From JBHEMT01 sp046262435 (GTDB lineage Bacteria > Chloroflexota > Dormibacteria > Aeolococcales > Aeolococcaceae): a DNA stretch of 11,831 bases. Within the stretch, counting starts at the first letter, position 1, and each line of letters starts with the position of its first letter. A program made the translations under genes and the position numbers. Under the pieces are notes generated by a model. That model was given only the letters and a program-made list of their open reading frames with translations, had not been told where the DNA came from and made no database searches. The DNA is taken from positions 1 through 11,831 of the forward strand of contig JBHEMT010000040.1 of the NCBI GenBank assembly GCA_046262435.1, given 5' to 3'. Shown piece after piece: positions 1 to 6,085 of this stretch.

Positions 1-1
1 C

Positions 2-196
2 TACCAGGCGATGGGCATTCCCATCGAGATGTTCCCCGTCCTCTTCGCGATCCCGCGCACCGCGGGGTGGCTGGCCCAGTGGGAGGAGAGTCTGCTCGAC
101 AAGGAGCAGAAGATCTCCCGCCCCAAGCAGATCTACAAGGGTCCACGCAGCCGTGACTACGTGAGCGCAACCGAGCGCAGTCAGGCCGCGGGCTGA
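2..196 (+). CDS. gltA: Citrate synthase, C-terminal fragment (5' end outside window)
   Basis: This is the last 64 residues of a citrate synthase, the TCA-cycle enzyme that condenses acetyl-CoA and oxaloacetate. The reading frame is open from base 2, so the gene begins upstream of the window. The fragment has the family's C-terminal signature: a hydrophobic IPIEMFPVLFAIPRTAGW stretch, then AQWEE and RPKQIYKGP near the end. The arginine of IPRTAGW lies in the conserved C-terminal region of citrate synthases. The gene ends at TGA 194-196 and faces the convergent MscS gene. A 2-methylcitrate synthase cannot be excluded from this fragment alone, because the two share this C-terminus; citrate synthase is the commoner reading. 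Confidence 0.88.
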   Translation, partial: YQAMGIPIEMFPVLFAIPRTAGWLAQWEESLLDKEQKISRPKQIYKGPRSRDYVSATERSQAAG

Positions 197-197
197 G

Positions 198-212
198 CCG
201 AACCCCGTTCGG
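198..212. terminator. Possible hairpin terminator between convergent genes
   Basis: The arms CCGAAC (198-203) and GTTCGG (207-212) form a perfect 6-bp stem with a CCC loop, two bases after the citrate synthase stop. No T-run follows on either strand, so this is a weak candidate. It may only punctuate the 59-base gap between two convergent genes. Confidence 0.35.
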
Positions 213-255
213 TGAGCGTGGCTCCCGGCCCAGGAACGCACTCGGCGGTAACGCC

Positions 256-1227
256 TCAGAGGCGCTCGCGCAGGGCGCGGCGAAGCCGCTGCCGCGAGGG
301 TGCGGGTGGCGCCGAGCTGCTCGAAAGGGTGTCGGTGACCGGGGGTGGCGGCCGGTCCGCGGACTCGGCCGGGTCGTCGAGCTCGCCAGCCACACCATCG
401 GACACCGCAGCACCGCCTGTCGTCTGCTGCAGCCGCTCGGCGACCCGTGCCTGGACCGCGTCGGGATCGTGCGCCCGGTAGTCGAGCCAGTAGCGACACT
501 CCGCCGTCCAGTTGCCGTCCTTGTCGACGGCGAGGACGACAGACGGCGCCGGGTCGTCGGCGATCTCCCGGGTCTTCTGCAGCACGGCGCGCGCGCTGGC
601 CGCCACCGTTCGCAGGTCGGTCTCACGCGGCACCCACAGGGTCACCGCGAAGCGGCGGGTGGGAAACGCACTGCTGTTGACCACCGGCTGGCTGAAGGCA
701 GAGAGGTTGGGCAGGATGGCCCGCTTGCCGTCGCCGGTGCGCAGCTGGGTGGTGCGCAGGTGGATGGTCTCGACCACGCCCACCTGGTCACCGACCGTGA
801 TCACGTCCCCTATGTGAAACGGCCGTTCGAGGAGCAGCCAGATTCCGGCGAGCACGTTGCGCAGCAGGTCCTGGAAGGCGAGCCCGATCGCGAGGCTGGT
901 GAGGCCGCCAAAGGTGAGCAGGACGCTGAAGGGAAACCCGGCGGCGGTGAGCGCACCGAGGATGGCGAGCAGGATGGTCGCTACCGTGGCGACGTTGTAG
1001 ATCAGAGTGCGCACCTGCACGTCGCCGTGGCGCCGGTCCATGGTGCGCACCGCCAGCCGGCGCACCAGGCGGCCGACGACATAGATCAGCACCAGCGCAA
1101 CCAGCGGTCCGATGATGTGCTGCACCAGCGGGCCGAGCAGCCCGCTCCGGTCGTGCTCGTCGATGGTCAGGCAGAGCCGGGTCAGCGGATCGGGATGGAC
1201 GCTGAACCCGCAGTCGGCAATGAGCAT
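256..1227 (-). CDS. MscS-family mechanosensitive ion channel
   Basis: This 323-residue protein is a small-conductance mechanosensitive channel of the MscS family. Such channels open under membrane tension and release solutes after hypo-osmotic shock. Predicted membrane segments lie at about 34-55, 77-95 and 100-131. The last is the Gly/Ala-rich pore helix (GGLTSLAIGLAFQDLLRN) and runs into ERPFHIGD, a family hallmark at the start of the beta domain. A PNLSAF motif follows near residue 175. The last 60 or so residues are Pro/Ser/Ala/Arg-rich, look disordered and extend past the usual alpha/beta domain. The ATG at 1227 is supported by TACGAT exactly 7 bases upstream and by the lack of a Shine-Dalgarno. 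The gene lies 55 bases downstream of the bL25 gene on the same strand. Confidence 0.93.
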   Translation of the reverse strand: MLIADCGFSVHPDPLTRLCLTIDEHDRSGLLGPLVQHIIGPLVALVLIYVVGRLVRRLAVRTMDRRHGDVQVRTLIYNVATVATILLAILGALTAAGFPFSVLLTFGGLTSLAIGLAFQDLLRNVLAGIWLLLERPFHIGDVITVGDQVGVVETIHLRTTQLRTGDGKRAILPNLSAFSQPVVNSSAFPTRRFAVTLWVPRETDLRTVAASARAVLQKTREIADDPAPSVVLAVDKDGNWTAECRYWLDYRAHDPDAVQARVAERLQQTTGGAAVSDGVAGELDDPAESADRPPPPVTDTLSSSSAPPAPSRQRLRRALRERL

Positions 1228-1234
1228 CGGCGCG

Positions 1235-1240
1235 ATCGTA
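1235..1240 (-). promoter_or_regulatory. -10-like hexamer TACGAT for the MscS gene
   Basis: TACGAT reads on the minus strand and ends 7 bases before the ATG. This places a transcription start at or next to the start codon, as for a leaderless mRNA. No convincing -35 was seen. Confidence 0.55.
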
Positions 1241-1282
1241 CGTCAGCCCGGTACCGCCCAGACCACCGAGCAGGAGCTTGAG

Positions 1283-1969
1283 CTACCCCTCGGAGCCTGC
1301 CTGAGCCGAATCGTCGGCGCCCGCCTCACCCTCCACCGCCGCCTGGGCCGCGGACGCGTCGGCGGCAGCGGCGGCATCGGCAAGCTCGTCGGCGGTGGGC
1401 TGGATGCGCAGCGCGGCGATCTTCACCACCGTCTCCTCGGGGTCGGTGTGCAGCAGGCTGACGCCCTCAGGCAGGACGATGTCCTTGACCGAACGGCTGG
1501 CGTCGATCTCGGTGAGTTCGCTGATGTCGACGCTGAGCTGCGCTGGGAGGTCGCCCGGGAGGCACTCGACCTTGAGGGTGCTGAGGGTTTGCACCACCTG
1601 ACCTGTCTTCTCGACGGTCACCACCGGCGACTCGCCGGTGACGATGATGGGCACGTCGGCGGTGAGCTTTTCGCGGAGGTTGACGGCGAAGAAGTCGACG
1701 TGCAGCGGCCGCGTGGTGCGGGGGTCGAGCTGGAGCTGCCGGATCAGCACCTTGCGGGCGCGGCCGCCATCGACGCTGAGGTCGACCAGGTGGGTGCGTC
1801 CCGCGCGCTGCCAGACCTTGGCCAGCGACCTTTCCTCGGTCACCAGCGAGGCCGCCTTGAGCTTGTGGCCGTAGAGCACTGCCGGCACTCCGCCCTCGCG
1901 GCGCAGGTGCCGGATTGCGCGCCGAACCTCGGTGCGTGAACGGGCGGCAAGGGTGATCGTCTCAGCCAT
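1283..1969 (-). CDS. rplY: 50S ribosomal protein bL25 (long Ctc/TL5 form)
   Basis: bL25 binds 5S rRNA in the large ribosomal subunit. At 228 residues this is the two-domain Ctc/TL5 form rather than the short E. coli form. The N-terminal 5S-binding domain (about residues 1-95) contains GGVPAVLYGH and RPLHVDFFAV, typical of the family. The C-terminal beta-rich domain (about 96-190) contains VPIIVTGESPVV and VECLPGDLPAQLSVDISEL. A low-complexity acidic Ala/Asp/Glu tail fills the last 35 or so residues. TAGGCT lies 10 bases before the ATG, with no clear Shine-Dalgarno. In many bacteria this gene sits beside pth or prs; neither is seen here, so its neighbourhood is unusual. Confidence 0.95.
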   Translation of the reverse strand: MAETITLAARSRTEVRRAIRHLRREGGVPAVLYGHKLKAASLVTEERSLAKVWQRAGRTHLVDLSVDGGRARKVLIRQLQLDPRTTRPLHVDFFAVNLREKLTADVPIIVTGESPVVTVEKTGQVVQTLSTLKVECLPGDLPAQLSVDISELTEIDASRSVKDIVLPEGVSLLHTDPEETVVKIAALRIQPTADELADAAAAADASAAQAAVEGEAGADDSAQAGSEG

Positions 1970-1979
1970 CAGCAGGGCA

Positions 1980-1985
1980 AGCCTA
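1980..1985 (-). promoter_or_regulatory. -10-like hexamer TAGGCT for rplY
   Basis: TAGGCT on the minus strand is separated from the rplY ATG by 10 bases. It fits the TANNNT pattern of the window, though its spacing is longer than the commonest value of 7. Confidence 0.45.
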
Positions 1986-1993
1986 CCGGATCC

Positions 1994-2003
1994 CGCAATT
2001 GCG
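1994..2003. other. 10-bp perfect palindrome upstream of rplY
   Basis: CGCAATTGCG is a perfect inverted repeat lying 8 bases upstream of the rplY -10-like hexamer. That is the spacer/-35 zone where a repressor site could sit. It is AT-rich for this region. A chance palindrome is equally possible. Confidence 0.25.
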
Positions 2004-2004
2004 C

Positions 2005-2018
2005 CCGCCGTCTGGCGG
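2005..2018 (-). terminator. Possible hairpin after the B12-binding subunit gene
   Basis: CCGCC (2005-2009) and GGCGG (2014-2018) form a 5-bp GC stem with a 4-base loop, 17 bases beyond the stop of the cobalamin-binding gene on the minus strand. There is no T-run, so the call is weak. Confidence 0.25.
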
Positions 2019-2035
2019 TGGCAGCACGGCTTTCC

Positions 2036-2470
2036 TCAGGCGGCGGGTGAGGCAAGTCCGAAGCGGTCGCGGACGTAGCCCACCGCCTCGTCGAGCGACG
2101 TCCCGGGGGTGAACACCTTGTCCACCCCGAGCTCGCGCAGGGCGGCCACATCGCCGTCGGGGATGATCCCGCCGCCGAAGACCACGATGTCATCGGCACC
2201 GCGCTCACGCAGCAACCGCAGGATCTCGGGGAAGAGGGTCATGTGGGCGCCGCTGAGCAGCGAGATGCCAATTCCGTCCACGTCCTCCTGGATGGCAGCC
2301 TCGACGACCATCTCCGGCGTCTGGTGCAGCCCGGTGTAGATCACCTCGACCCCGGCATCGCGGAGGGCCCGCGAGATCACCTTGATGCCGCGGTCGTGTC
2401 CGTCAAGACCAACCTTGGCGGTGAGGATGCGCACGCGTCGGCCGCCACGATCCGCGTGCTCCATGGCCAT
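2036..2470 (-). CDS. Cobalamin B12-binding subunit, methylmalonyl-CoA mutase type
   Basis: This 144-residue protein is a stand-alone B12-binding domain of the acyl-CoA mutase family. It matches the C-terminal domain of methylmalonyl-CoA mutase, which interconverts methylmalonyl-CoA and succinyl-CoA. The cobalamin-binding signature is complete: LDGHDRG near residues 23-29 holds the DxHxxG motif whose histidine ligates cobalt, followed by the SxL equivalent in GISLLSGAH and the GG motif in VFGGGIIPDGD. The string EVIYTGLHQTPE is typical of mutase small subunits. No catalytic subunit is present, so the partner must be encoded elsewhere. The chosen ATG (2470) has TAGAAT 9 bases upstream; a second in-frame ATG lies two codons later. 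The gene starts 12 bases after the stop of the preceding gene, so it may also be cotranscribed with it. Confidence 0.93.
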   Translation of the reverse strand: MAMEHADRGGRRVRILTAKVGLDGHDRGIKVISRALRDAGVEVIYTGLHQTPEMVVEAAIQEDVDGIGISLLSGAHMTLFPEILRLLRERGADDIVVFGGGIIPDGDVAALRELGVDKVFTPGTSLDEAVGYVRDRFGLASPAA

Positions 2471-2479
2471 CGAGGCCCG

Positions 2480-2485
2480 ATTCTA
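2480..2485 (-). promoter_or_regulatory. -10-like hexamer TAGAAT for the B12-binding subunit
   Basis: TAGAAT on the minus strand lies 9 bases before the ATG. Its first three bases are the TAG stop codon of the upstream gene, so one site ends one gene and may start the next. Confidence 0.5.
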
Positions 2486-3256
2486 CGCCGGGTCCGAGCC
2501 GGCGACCGGAAGCAGAGCCCGATCGTCGAGCCGCTGATGACTCGCGGCCCGGTCCGCGAGGGCCGCTGCTGTCGCCGCCACCCGAGCACCGGCGGCAAGC
2601 TCCAGGTAGAGCTCCGGTGCCAGCGCGGAGTCGCCGCCGCGCACCCCCGCCAGCGCGGCGGCGAGGGCGACGGCTGCGGTGGCGGCGGGTTGCCGGCGGA
2701 GCACGGCGGCACAGACCGCCTCGACGTCGCCGGCCTCGGCCAGCGCAGAGATGGCGAGCTGCAGGGTCGCGCCCGCGTCGGTGCCGGCAGGAGCACCCGC
2801 CTCGATGGGGAGAGGTGACAGCCGGCGCAATACCAGGATCGGGGCATCTTCGAGCAGCGTCTGGTGGAGACGGAGCAGGGCGGTGGTCAGGTCGAAGTGC
2901 AGAAGGTCGAGGGCGAGCACGCCGGCGGCCAGGCTGACTGCCACCGTGCCGAAGTCGGCGGCAGGCGCGATCCGGGCCAGGACGGTGGCATTGCGGCGCA
3001 CGGCCGGCCGGTCGCCGGGGGTGAGCAGCGCGGCGGCAATCGCCCGGATCGGAACCCCGGCTGGGCCTGCGGCCGCAAGGTCGTCGAGCCCCCGGGCCTT
3101 CAGGTCGTCGGGCGCCAGCTCCCCGACGGCGCCCATCGACTCCGCGGCGTCGAGCAACTGCTCGGCCCCGGCGGGGCGGCCCACCCGCGCTTCGGCGAGC
3201 AACGCCCCGCCGAGCGCGGCGGCGACGCGGGCGCGGAAGTCGGCGGGAGGGGTCAC
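2483..3256 (-). CDS. Uncharacterised Ala-rich protein, possible degenerate ADP-ribosylglycohydrolase
   Basis: This 257-residue protein is rich in Ala and Leu, lacks a signal peptide and looks all-helical and cytosolic. I recognise no family with certainty. Its outline resembles ADP-ribosylglycohydrolases (ARH/DraG): an N-terminal RARVAAALGGALLA helix like the family's RIxGALLGxAxGD; a central IRAIAAALLTPGD (70-82) followed by GTVAVSLAAGVLAL, like MRAAPLGLLxPGD...GAVAxAxAV; and a C-terminal AAVALAAALAGVRGG (194-208) like the AAIAGALAGAxYG helix. The metal-binding motifs are missing. The N-terminal TDDT is not seen, and the position of GDTDT reads RQPAAT (188-193). If the assignment holds, the protein is probably not a hydrolase. 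The reading frame is open upstream to 3529, but the GTG at 3256 is preferred because TAGCGT lies exactly 7 bases before it and the divergent gene starts at 3281. Confidence 0.7.
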   Translation of the reverse strand: MTPPADFRARVAAALGGALLAEARVGRPAGAEQLLDAAESMGAVGELAPDDLKARGLDDLAAAGPAGVPIRAIAAALLTPGDRPAVRRNATVLARIAPAADFGTVAVSLAAGVLALDLLHFDLTTALLRLHQTLLEDAPILVLRRLSPLPIEAGAPAGTDAGATLQLAISALAEAGDVEAVCAAVLRRQPAATAAVALAAALAGVRGGDSALAPELYLELAAGARVAATAAALADRAASHQRLDDRALLPVAGSDPA

Positions 3257-3263
3257 GTCCCCA

Positions 3264-3269
3264 ACGCTA
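3264..3269 (-). promoter_or_regulatory. -10-like hexamer TAGCGT for the ARH-like gene
   Basis: TAGCGT on the minus strand lies 7 bases before the GTG at 3256. Its first two bases (TA) are shared with the divergent hexamer at 3268-3273. Confidence 0.5.
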
Positions 3270-3273
3270 TCCT
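3268..3273 (+). promoter_or_regulatory. -10-like hexamer TATCCT for the gene at 3281
   Basis: TATCCT lies 7 bases before the ATG at 3281. It overlaps the opposing minus-strand hexamer by two bases, so the 24-base gap reads as 7 bases, a 10-base double element and 7 bases. Confidence 0.55.
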
Positions 3274-3280
3274 GTCGGCC

Positions 3281-3751
3281 ATGCCGGCGTCGCTTCCCCC
3301 ACAGGCGCTGCGCGGCCTCGGCCGGTTGGCCCGAGGCGCCGCGCCGGTGATCGGTGGGTTGACCGTCCCGCCGGCCCAGCGCCGGTTGCTCGGTGGCGCC
3401 GCTGGGCTGCTGAGCCGGGCGATGGCCGCGGACCAGGCCGGGCATCGGACCGCCGCCGACCCGCGCCACCCGATGCTTCCCGCCGCCATACGGGTGGAGC
3501 GCAGCCGCTTCCGCCGCGGTGACGACCACGGCGACCAGACAGCGGTGACGATGTGGTTCGGTCAGGGCCCTGCGCTGGCCTCACCCGGGGGGGGACCCTC
3601 GGTGCTGCGCCTGGCGCTGCGCATCGGCGCCGGCGCCCTGGCGGCCGGGGCGGTGGCCGCCGCCTCCGCCTACGCCTCACGAATCGAGGCCGCTCAGCCG
3701 GCGCGGCGGATCGGCGCCGGCCAACCCCCCCGGCCAGGAGACACTGGCTAG
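3281..3751 (+). CDS. Small hypothetical protein with one predicted membrane helix
   Basis: This 156-residue basic protein matches no family I recognise. The first 50 or so residues are Leu/Gly/Ala/Arg-rich and could form amphipathic helices. A polar middle follows (ADPRHPMLPAAIRVERSRF, then TAVTMWFG). A single strong hydrophobic segment, RLALRIGAGALAAGAVAAAS, lies at about residues 112-131, and the tail is basic and Pro-rich. It could be a tail-proximal membrane anchor. The codons are strongly GC-ending, as in its neighbours. TATCCT sits 7 bases before the ATG, which fixes the start, although the frame is open upstream to 2864. A run of eight G (3587-3594) lies just before the hydrophobic segment, and the frame after the run is the only one that encodes the helix. 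The gene ends 16 bases from the convergent DUF1444-like gene. Confidence 0.68.
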   Translation: MPASLPPQALRGLGRLARGAAPVIGGLTVPPAQRRLLGGAAGLLSRAMAADQAGHRTAADPRHPMLPAAIRVERSRFRRGDDHGDQTAVTMWFGQGPALASPGGGPSVLRLALRIGAGALAAGAVAAASAYASRIEAAQPARRIGAGQPPRPGDTG

Positions 3752-3767
3752 CGGCGTCGCCAGCATG

Positions 3768-4616
3768 TCAGTCGCGCAGCCAGGCCAGCAGGTCCGGCCC
3801 GCGGCGGGTCCCCGTGTTCGCGGGCGCTTCGCGCAGGCGGTGGCCGTCGGTCACCAGCAGCCGCCGCGAGCATGGCGTCATCGCCTCCCGGTAGGCCTGG
3901 TTGACCCGATGGGTGAAGGCACTGAGACGCTCGGAGGTGACCGGCAGGGCGAGCGCGAGGGCCCGGTCCGGCACCGCGAGGAGCACCTCGCCGCCGGCGC
4001 GGGCCGCGAAGGCCTGGAGCACCGCGGGGATCATCAGCACCGATCCCTGAAAGAGTGCGTCACCGCTCAGCCTCCAGCCGTCCCGGGGGACACGTTCGAC
4101 GCCGCGGATGCGCTCTGGCAGGGAGGCAAAGCGAGCCGCCGTGTTCTGGTCGGCTGCGTCCCGGACCTGAGCATCGCCGACGTCCTTCGATGCCCACTCG
4201 TCGCGCGGCACCCCACGCATCACCGAGCCCGGCAGTGACTCGGCCACGAACGCGAACATCTCGCCGCCGAGCTCGACACGGAGCAGCTCGTCGGCGCGGG
4301 CCAGCTCGTCCAGGTAGCTGCGGCTGCGCACGCACCAGAGCAACCGCGCGAAGGCGAACTGGGTGGGCGCGTCGGGGGTCAGCTGGCGCTCCACGGATCG
4401 CACCCACGCCGCCACCAGCTCCGACGTGTGCGCCGGGTCGCGCAGGCACTCGAGGTGCACCGGGCTGAGCGGTATCAACGTGTTCACCCCGGGTCCCCGC
4501 ACCTGCAGGGCGAAGCGGCCGTCGTCGACGGTTGCGGTCATTCCCCGGTACCGGGACTCGAGCTGGAGGCGCAGCCGTTGGGCGAAGCTGGAACGGTCGT
4601 GGAGGTCGGCGGCCAT
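3768..4616 (-). CDS. DUF1444 (YtpQ-like) family protein
   Basis: This 282-residue soluble protein resembles the DUF1444/YtpQ family, best known from Firmicutes and of unknown biochemical function. Shared features are an N-terminal FAQRLRLQLESRYRG helix and strand, a central region around ARLLWCVRSRSYLDEL followed by VFAFVAES-like strands (here MFAFVAESLPGSVM), a WASKDVGDAQVRDAADQN helix leading to RFASLP, and a C-terminal GGEVLLAVPDRALALAL strand matching GELAISVPxxDVLIL. The start is uncertain. The ATG at 4616 gives the usual family length, but an in-frame ATG at 4715 would add 33 residues. Neither has a Shine-Dalgarno or a TANNNT hexamer, unlike most first genes here. It is divergent from the GNAT gene and convergent with the small membrane protein gene. 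Confidence 0.75.
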   Translation of the reverse strand: MAADLHDRSSFAQRLRLQLESRYRGMTATVDDGRFALQVRGPGVNTLIPLSPVHLECLRDPAHTSELVAAWVRSVERQLTPDAPTQFAFARLLWCVRSRSYLDELARADELLRVELGGEMFAFVAESLPGSVMRGVPRDEWASKDVGDAQVRDAADQNTAARFASLPERIRGVERVPRDGWRLSGDALFQGSVLMIPAVLQAFAARAGGEVLLAVPDRALALALPVTSERLSAFTHRVNQAYREAMTPCSRRLLVTDGHRLREAPANTGTRRGPDLLAWLRD

Positions 4617-4724
4617 CGGGTGGAGTCTGACCGCAGGTCGCGCGGCGGGGCCTGGCGCCCGATCCAGCTCCGCGGCGAGATCCTCTGGGCTGTGCCGCCG
4701 GGCGCGTGCCACCATGCGAGCCGG

Positions 4725-5234
4725 ATGACGAGCGTTTCTCGAGACGGTGATCACATCGGCGATGGCGACGCGCCGCGGGTGCGACGGGCGTCGGACGCGG
4801 ACAGCCCAGCCCTGGCGCCGCTGATGGCGGCCTACCGCGTCTTCTATGAGCAGGCCGACGACGAGCCGGGTGCCGAGGCGTATGTTCGGGCCCGGTTGCA
4901 CCGCGGCGAGTCGGTGATCCTTGTGGCGGAGGCGGCCGCCGGAGTGCTCCTCGGATTCACCCAGCTCTTCCCCACGTTCTCGTCAGTCGCCGCGGCGCCG
5001 GTGTGGATCCTCGAGGACCTGTTCGTGGTCGAGCGGGCCCGCGGTGCAGGGGTGGGCCGCGCGTTGATGGAGGCCGCGGAGGCGGAGGCGCGCGCCGCCG
5101 GGGTCGCCCAGCTGCAGCTGGCCACCGCGCGGGACAACCACACCGCCCAGCGCCTCTATCGCGCCCAGGGGTACATCGTGGACGAGCGCTTTCTCCACTT
5201 CGAGAAGGCGTTGTCGGAACCCGGGCCGGGCTAG
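4725..5234 (+). CDS. GNAT-family N-acetyltransferase
   Basis: This 169-residue protein has the GCN5-related acetyltransferase fold, which moves an acetyl group from acetyl-CoA to an amine. The acetyl-CoA pyrophosphate loop is RARGAGVGRALM (about residues 106-117), preceded by the WILEDLFV strand and followed by ATARDNHTAQRLYRAQGY, which is motif B. The N-terminal VRRASDADSPALAPLMAAY and FYEQ are typical of GNATs of the 'WIL(N/E)DLFV' type. The substrate cannot be read from the sequence. ATG 4725 is the most plausible start; GTG 4779, just before VRRAS, would trim 18 residues of polar sequence. No TANNNT or clear Shine-Dalgarno precedes either. The stop TAG (5232-5234) overlaps the convergent ABC permease stop by two bases. 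Confidence 0.88.
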   Translation: MTSVSRDGDHIGDGDAPRVRRASDADSPALAPLMAAYRVFYEQADDEPGAEAYVRARLHRGESVILVAEAAAGVLLGFTQLFPTFSSVAAAPVWILEDLFVVERARGAGVGRALMEAAEAEARAAGVAQLQLATARDNHTAQRLYRAQGYIVDERFLHFEKALSEPGPG

Positions 5235-6085
5235 AGCTCGCGCCGCCGAAACGACCAGGCGGTCAGGGCCACCACGGCGATGACCCAGACCGCCGCCCAG
5301 GCGAGGTAGGCGGCGGCCGGTGCAGCTGTGGCGGTGAAGGGGTTTGCCGCCGCCTCGCGAGTGCCCGCGGCCACCGCCAGCACCGACTCCGGCTCGGCGT
5401 TGTAGATGGCCCCTCGCCAGAGCCCATCGGTGGGCAGGGCCAGCCGCGAGACGGTGCCGGCGGCTTCCACCCCCGCGTTGCCCAGGGCGGTTCCAACCGC
5501 GCCGGCGATTCCCCCCATCCAGGCCATGAAGAACAGCACCAGGGCGACGATTCCCGCGGTCATTCCGGAGAGCCGGACGCTGAGCAGTAGGGTGAGGGAG
5601 ACCAGCACCACGCCCTCGGCAGCCACGAAGGCCACCATCGCGATCGGATGCGGCGGGACGTACCCGGTGAGCACGCGGACCACCAGCAGCTCGAGACCGC
5701 TGGCGATCGCTGCGTACACCACGGCGAGGCCGCAAAGGGCCGCCCACTTGCCCACCACCATCTCCAGGCGCGAGATGGGCCTGGCGATGACCGCGAGCAC
5801 CTGTCCCGACTCGACCTCGGCCGAGATCGATGGCGACGCGACCATCACCGCGCCCAGCCCAAGCACGGTACTGAACATGAAGAAGACGAAAATCAGCAGC
5901 TGTGAGGTGATCAGCACCCGCTCAGCCGCGCTGATCGGCCGGCCCTGCTGGTGGATTCCCGTCAGGCGGCTGAAACCCCAGCCGGTGAGCGCGACGGCTG
6001 CGCCGGTGAGCAGCAGCAGGGCAAGAACGAGGCGGCGGCGCACCACCTCCTGAATGGTGAGCCGGGCGATAACGAGGGTCATCAT
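5231..6085 (-). CDS. ABC-2 type transporter permease (NosY-like)
   Basis: This 284-residue integral membrane protein is the permease partner of the ATPase encoded just upstream. About six membrane segments are visible, near residues 19-37, 60-83, 112-134, 145-168, 172-200 and 255-277. The N-terminal TLVIARLTIQEVVRRRLVLA and the string SAEVESGQVLAVIARPISR, followed by KWAALCGLAVVYA, are typical of ABC-2/NosY-type permeases, where this cytosolic loop couples to the ATPase. The ATG at 6085 overlaps the ATPase stop in an ATGA, so translation is probably coupled; a second ATG follows directly at 6082. The transported substrate is unknown. Such pairs export lipids, peptides or drugs or assist copper-enzyme maturation, but no nos genes are seen here. 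Confidence 0.9.
   Translation of the reverse strand: MMTLVIARLTIQEVVRRRLVLALLLLTGAAVALTGWGFSRLTGIHQQGRPISAAERVLITSQLLIFVFFMFSTVLGLGAVMVASPSISAEVESGQVLAVIARPISRLEMVVGKWAALCGLAVVYAAIASGLELLVVRVLTGYVPPHPIAMVAFVAAEGVVLVSLTLLLSVRLSGMTAGIVALVLFFMAWMGGIAGAVGTALGNAGVEAAGTVSRLALPTDGLWRGAIYNAEPESVLAVAAGTREAAANPFTATAAPAAAYLAWAAVWVIAVVALTAWSFRRREL

Noticed and set aside
469..1281. Long plus-strand open frame opposite the MscS gene
   Set aside because: Its product is Asp/Gly/His/Arg-rich low complexity with no recognisable motif, and it is an antisense shadow of a clear channel gene.
3257..3529. Upstream extension of the ARH-like protein by 91 residues
   Set aside because: It would run through the divergent gene at 3281, is Gly/Arg/Gln-rich and ignores the GTG with a -10-like hexamer 7 bases upstream.
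4428..4724. Upstream extension of the GNAT reading frame
   Set aside because: It is antisense to the DUF1444-like gene, and GNAT domains normally begin close to the VRRAS-type strand that starts near 4776.
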